From Arcicella sp034931005 (GTDB lineage: Bacteria; Bacteroidota; Bacteroidia; Cytophagales; Spirosomataceae): a DNA stretch of 64,000 bases. Under the pieces are notes generated by a model. That model saw only the letters and a list, made by a program, of their open reading frames with translations, ran no database searches and had not been told where the DNA came from. A program made the position numbers and the translations under genes. Shown here piece by piece: positions 62,041 through 64,000 of the stretch. The first letter of the stretch is position 1; each line of letters opens with the position of its first letter. The stretch lies in assembly GCF_034931005.1 (NCBI RefSeq), contig NZ_JAYGIN010000007.1:124001-188000 (forward strand), written 5' to 3'.

Positions 62041-62943
62041 ATGGGAAATTTTAATTTTTTTAAAACAATACAGATTATTATAAAGAGCCCACAAAGTGGA
62101 AATATTAAAATAAAAGGGGTTCTGAAACATTTTATTTGGCAACTCAATAAAATGTTCAAAAAATTTCCACTAATTCTTAAATATTCAAGTTCGTATCTAA
62201 GAATCAATAATTCAAAAATAGGCTCAGGGGCATTAATAAATGCTTTGGAATTATATGATTATAATAATATGAGTCTGATTAAAGATTTAATAAAAGGCAA
62301 TGGTGTTTTTTTTGATGTAGGAGCAAACATTGGTGTTTATTCAATATTAGTATCAGAACAAAGGTCAATTATGGTCCATTCATTTGAACCACATCCTATT
62401 ACCTGTTCTTATCTACATGAAAACATAGAATTGAATTCAAGAGAAAATATTATATGTAATAATTTGGCTTTAACAAATAGCCCAAATACTACCATAAAAT
62501 TTACTAATTACGATTCTAATTCGATTAACCATATTGTATTAAACAGCTCTGTTTCAACAGATTTAATAGAAGTCAAAGCTTTATCTGGATATGAATATTG
62601 CACTCAACATAATGTTACTCCAGATTTTATTAAGATTGATGTCGAGGGATTTGAGTTAGATGTTCTCATGAGTTTTGGAAAAATGATTGAAAAAACTAAA
62701 GTTTTATTTATTGAAACGAAAGGAGAGGTTACTCAAAACTTTCTAAATCGGACAAGTTCTATTACTCAATATTTAAGCGATTCGTTTGAATTTGAAGGTC
62801 CATTTAGATTAGATTTTAAGGCAAAAACTTTTTTTAAAGTTGAGCCTGACAACGATATTATTGAAGAAGATAGTATTTTTATTTCAAAAGCAATGATTGA
62901 ACAAAAAGCGAATCCTTTATCAAATTATAAATTTGTTTATTAA
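62041..62943 (+). CDS. FkbM-family methyltransferase
   Basis: The 300-residue SAM-dependent methyltransferase has motif I FFDVGANIGVYSILVS (residue ~99), a HSFEPHPITCSYLHENI motif II, and FIKIDVEGFELDVLMSF as the catalytic-like motif. In a capsule locus it likely methylates a sugar hydroxyl. It overlaps no neighbour; gaps are 38 and 8 bp. Confidence 0.9.
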   Translation: MGNFNFFKTIQIIIKSPQSGNIKIKGVLKHFIWQLNKMFKKFPLILKYSSSYLRINNSKIGSGALINALELYDYNNMSLIKDLIKGNGVFFDVGANIGVYSILVSEQRSIMVHSFEPHPITCSYLHENIELNSRENIICNNLALTNSPNTTIKFTNYDSNSINHIVLNSSVSTDLIEVKALSGYEYCTQHNVTPDFIKIDVEGFELDVLMSFGKMIEKTKVLFIETKGEVTQNFLNRTSSITQYLSDSFEFEGPFRLDFKAKTFFKVEPDNDIIEEDSIFISKAMIEQKANPLSNYKFVY

Positions 62944-62951
62944 TTCAAATA

Positions 62952-64000
62952 ATGCCACTTTTTTTTCGATTCATCTCTGATTTTTTTTGGAACTATAAAA
63001 GTATTTCTATGGTCGTAAATGTATATGCAATTTACTATCTGGTACTGTCTATAGCAAAGCAGAAAAGTATTACCAACAGTCGAATGCCTAAGTATATTTC
63101 CATTGTCATTATACTTTTTTATATATTTTTATTAAATGCTTACCTTATTAAAACGGATGAACAGTCAACTAAAATTTTTGCTAAAATATCTATCTCCTTA
63201 TTACTATTTTTTATTGGAGTATTAAACACATCAATTATTAAGGATTCTCAGAAAATAGCAAAATTGTGTTCCTATTTTTTGGTGTTAGAACTGGCGTTTG
63301 CCCTAACAAATAATGGTTTTCAATTTTGGGGAGACGTAAAAACATTTTCTGGATATTTTTTTTTTAAAACAGATTTAGCTTTAGCTACCGTAATTTCTTT
63401 AGTATATATAATTTATTTTAGTCAATTTAAGACATATTTACTTTATTTTTTTATTTCAATCTCGCTGTTTCTAATTTATATAGCAAACTCTCGAATACAT
63501 TTATTAACTTTTTTTTTAATAGTAGCAATATATTTTTCAAGAAAAACTTTGCTCAATAGATTAAGATTTTACCTTCTATTTTTATTTCCTTTAATTTTAA
63601 TTCTATTTTATTTATTTAATTTAATCATCAGTAATTTCCAAGATTCGAGTCATAATAATAATTACCTGACGTTAAATTTTAGCAATTTTTACTCTGCTGA
63701 AAATTTACAAGGACGTGATCAGATTTGGAATATTTTGATGGAAAAATTTAAAATTGCTGATGTAAAAGATAAATTTTTAGGATTAGGACTTTCTGCCGAT
63801 ATAAAACTAAATGATAGGTTTTCTGAAAATACGGATTCGAATAATGCCCATAATAATTATCTGTTTTTGCTTATTTCAATGGGATATTTAGGCTCATTTT
63901 TCTTTTATCTATTTTCAATTATAAGTTTAAAAAAGTTCTTTAAAAATGCTCAGGTATATTCTGATGAAAAGAGAAGAGTTTTATTATTAGTTTTTATTTC
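62952..64000 (+). CDS. O-antigen polymerase/ligase-like membrane protein (cut by window end)
   Basis: 349 codons from ATG 62952 without a stop. About ten hydrophobic helices are present, with a large periplasmic loop near residues 205-300 ending in the Wzy/WaaL-like SNNAHNNYLFLLISMGYLG. This motif (His followed by a membrane helix) marks O-antigen ligase-family proteins. In this locus it would polymerise repeat units delivered by the flippase. The C-terminus is outside. Confidence 0.85.
   Translation, partial: MPLFFRFISDFFWNYKSISMVVNVYAIYYLVLSIAKQKSITNSRMPKYISIVIILFYIFLLNAYLIKTDEQSTKIFAKISISLLLFFIGVLNTSIIKDSQKIAKLCSYFLVLELAFALTNNGFQFWGDVKTFSGYFFFKTDLALATVISLVYIIYFSQFKTYLLYFFISISLFLIYIANSRIHLLTFFLIVAIYFSRKTLLNRLRFYLLFLFPLILILFYLFNLIISNFQDSSHNNNYLTLNFSNFYSAENLQGRDQIWNILMEKFKIADVKDKFLGLGLSADIKLNDRFSENTDSNNAHNNYLFLLISMGYLGSFFFYLFSIISLKKFFKNAQVYSDEKRRVLLLVFI

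Overview
The window is AT-rich DNA from a member of the Bacteroidota, most likely order Cytophagales. Support comes from a gliding-motility/type IX secretion C-terminal domain protein, DUF6089 outer-membrane proteins beside uppS and bamA, RlpA and SurA-like envelope proteins, and promoters of the Bacteroidota type (TTTG, about 20 bp, TAnnTTTG). Long gene runs switch strand often, and convergent junctions carry strong hairpins or long palindromes. I cannot name the species.

Positions 1-4.1 kb (minus strand) hold an outer-membrane biogenesis cluster: bamA (cut by the window start), uppS and two DUF6089 barrel proteins. 4.4-17.9 kb is mixed housekeeping: HtrA protease, RibBA, a 757-residue T9SS-type secreted protein, YbaB, an ABC ATPase, LspA, proline dehydrogenase, DAHP synthase/chorismate mutase, NAD kinase, Hsp20 and an OM barrel protein. 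18-25 kb is catabolic and biosynthetic: LysA, PhoD-like phosphatase, GH125 mannosidase, M20 peptidase, dienelactone hydrolase and nucleoside hydrolase. At 26.0-27.9 kb lies a translationally coupled pair, an OLD-like AAA ATPase plus a small TOPRIM-like protein, which looks like a two-gene defence cassette. 28-45.3 kb returns to core functions: two periplasmic foldases, MoxR, alpha/beta hydrolase, CBS-ACT protein, S9 peptidase, MTHFR-like protein, RlpA with a novel-looking repeat, citrate synthase, PepT, agmatine deiminase and ArfB.

The accessory highlight is an 8.8-kb integrated element (45,712-54,560) in the 3' end of a tRNA-Thr(UGU) gene, bounded by a 15-bp direct repeat. It encodes an IntDOT-like tyrosine recombinase, two small regulators, a VirE-type helicase, a TOPRIM primase-like protein and a type II restriction-modification pair (Dcm-like methylase and MvaI/BcnI-type nuclease). 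I see no relaxase, conjugation or virion genes. Its non-coding DNA is highly organised: exact 12-bp-phased repeats occur at both ends, two further 10-11-bp-phased arrays lie next to the primase gene, and a 314-bp tract bracketed by a 23-bp perfect inverted repeat contains seven copies of TCGAGTAAGA-type sites in alternating orientation. I interpret these as integrase arm sites and a candidate replication origin of a satellite-like element that carries its own restriction system.

Positions 54.6-64 kb hold an acyltransferase and then the start of a capsule/exopolysaccharide operon: Wzi-like, Wza-like, Wzc-like tyrosine kinase, Wzx flippase, FkbM methyltransferase and a polymerase/ligase cut by the window end.
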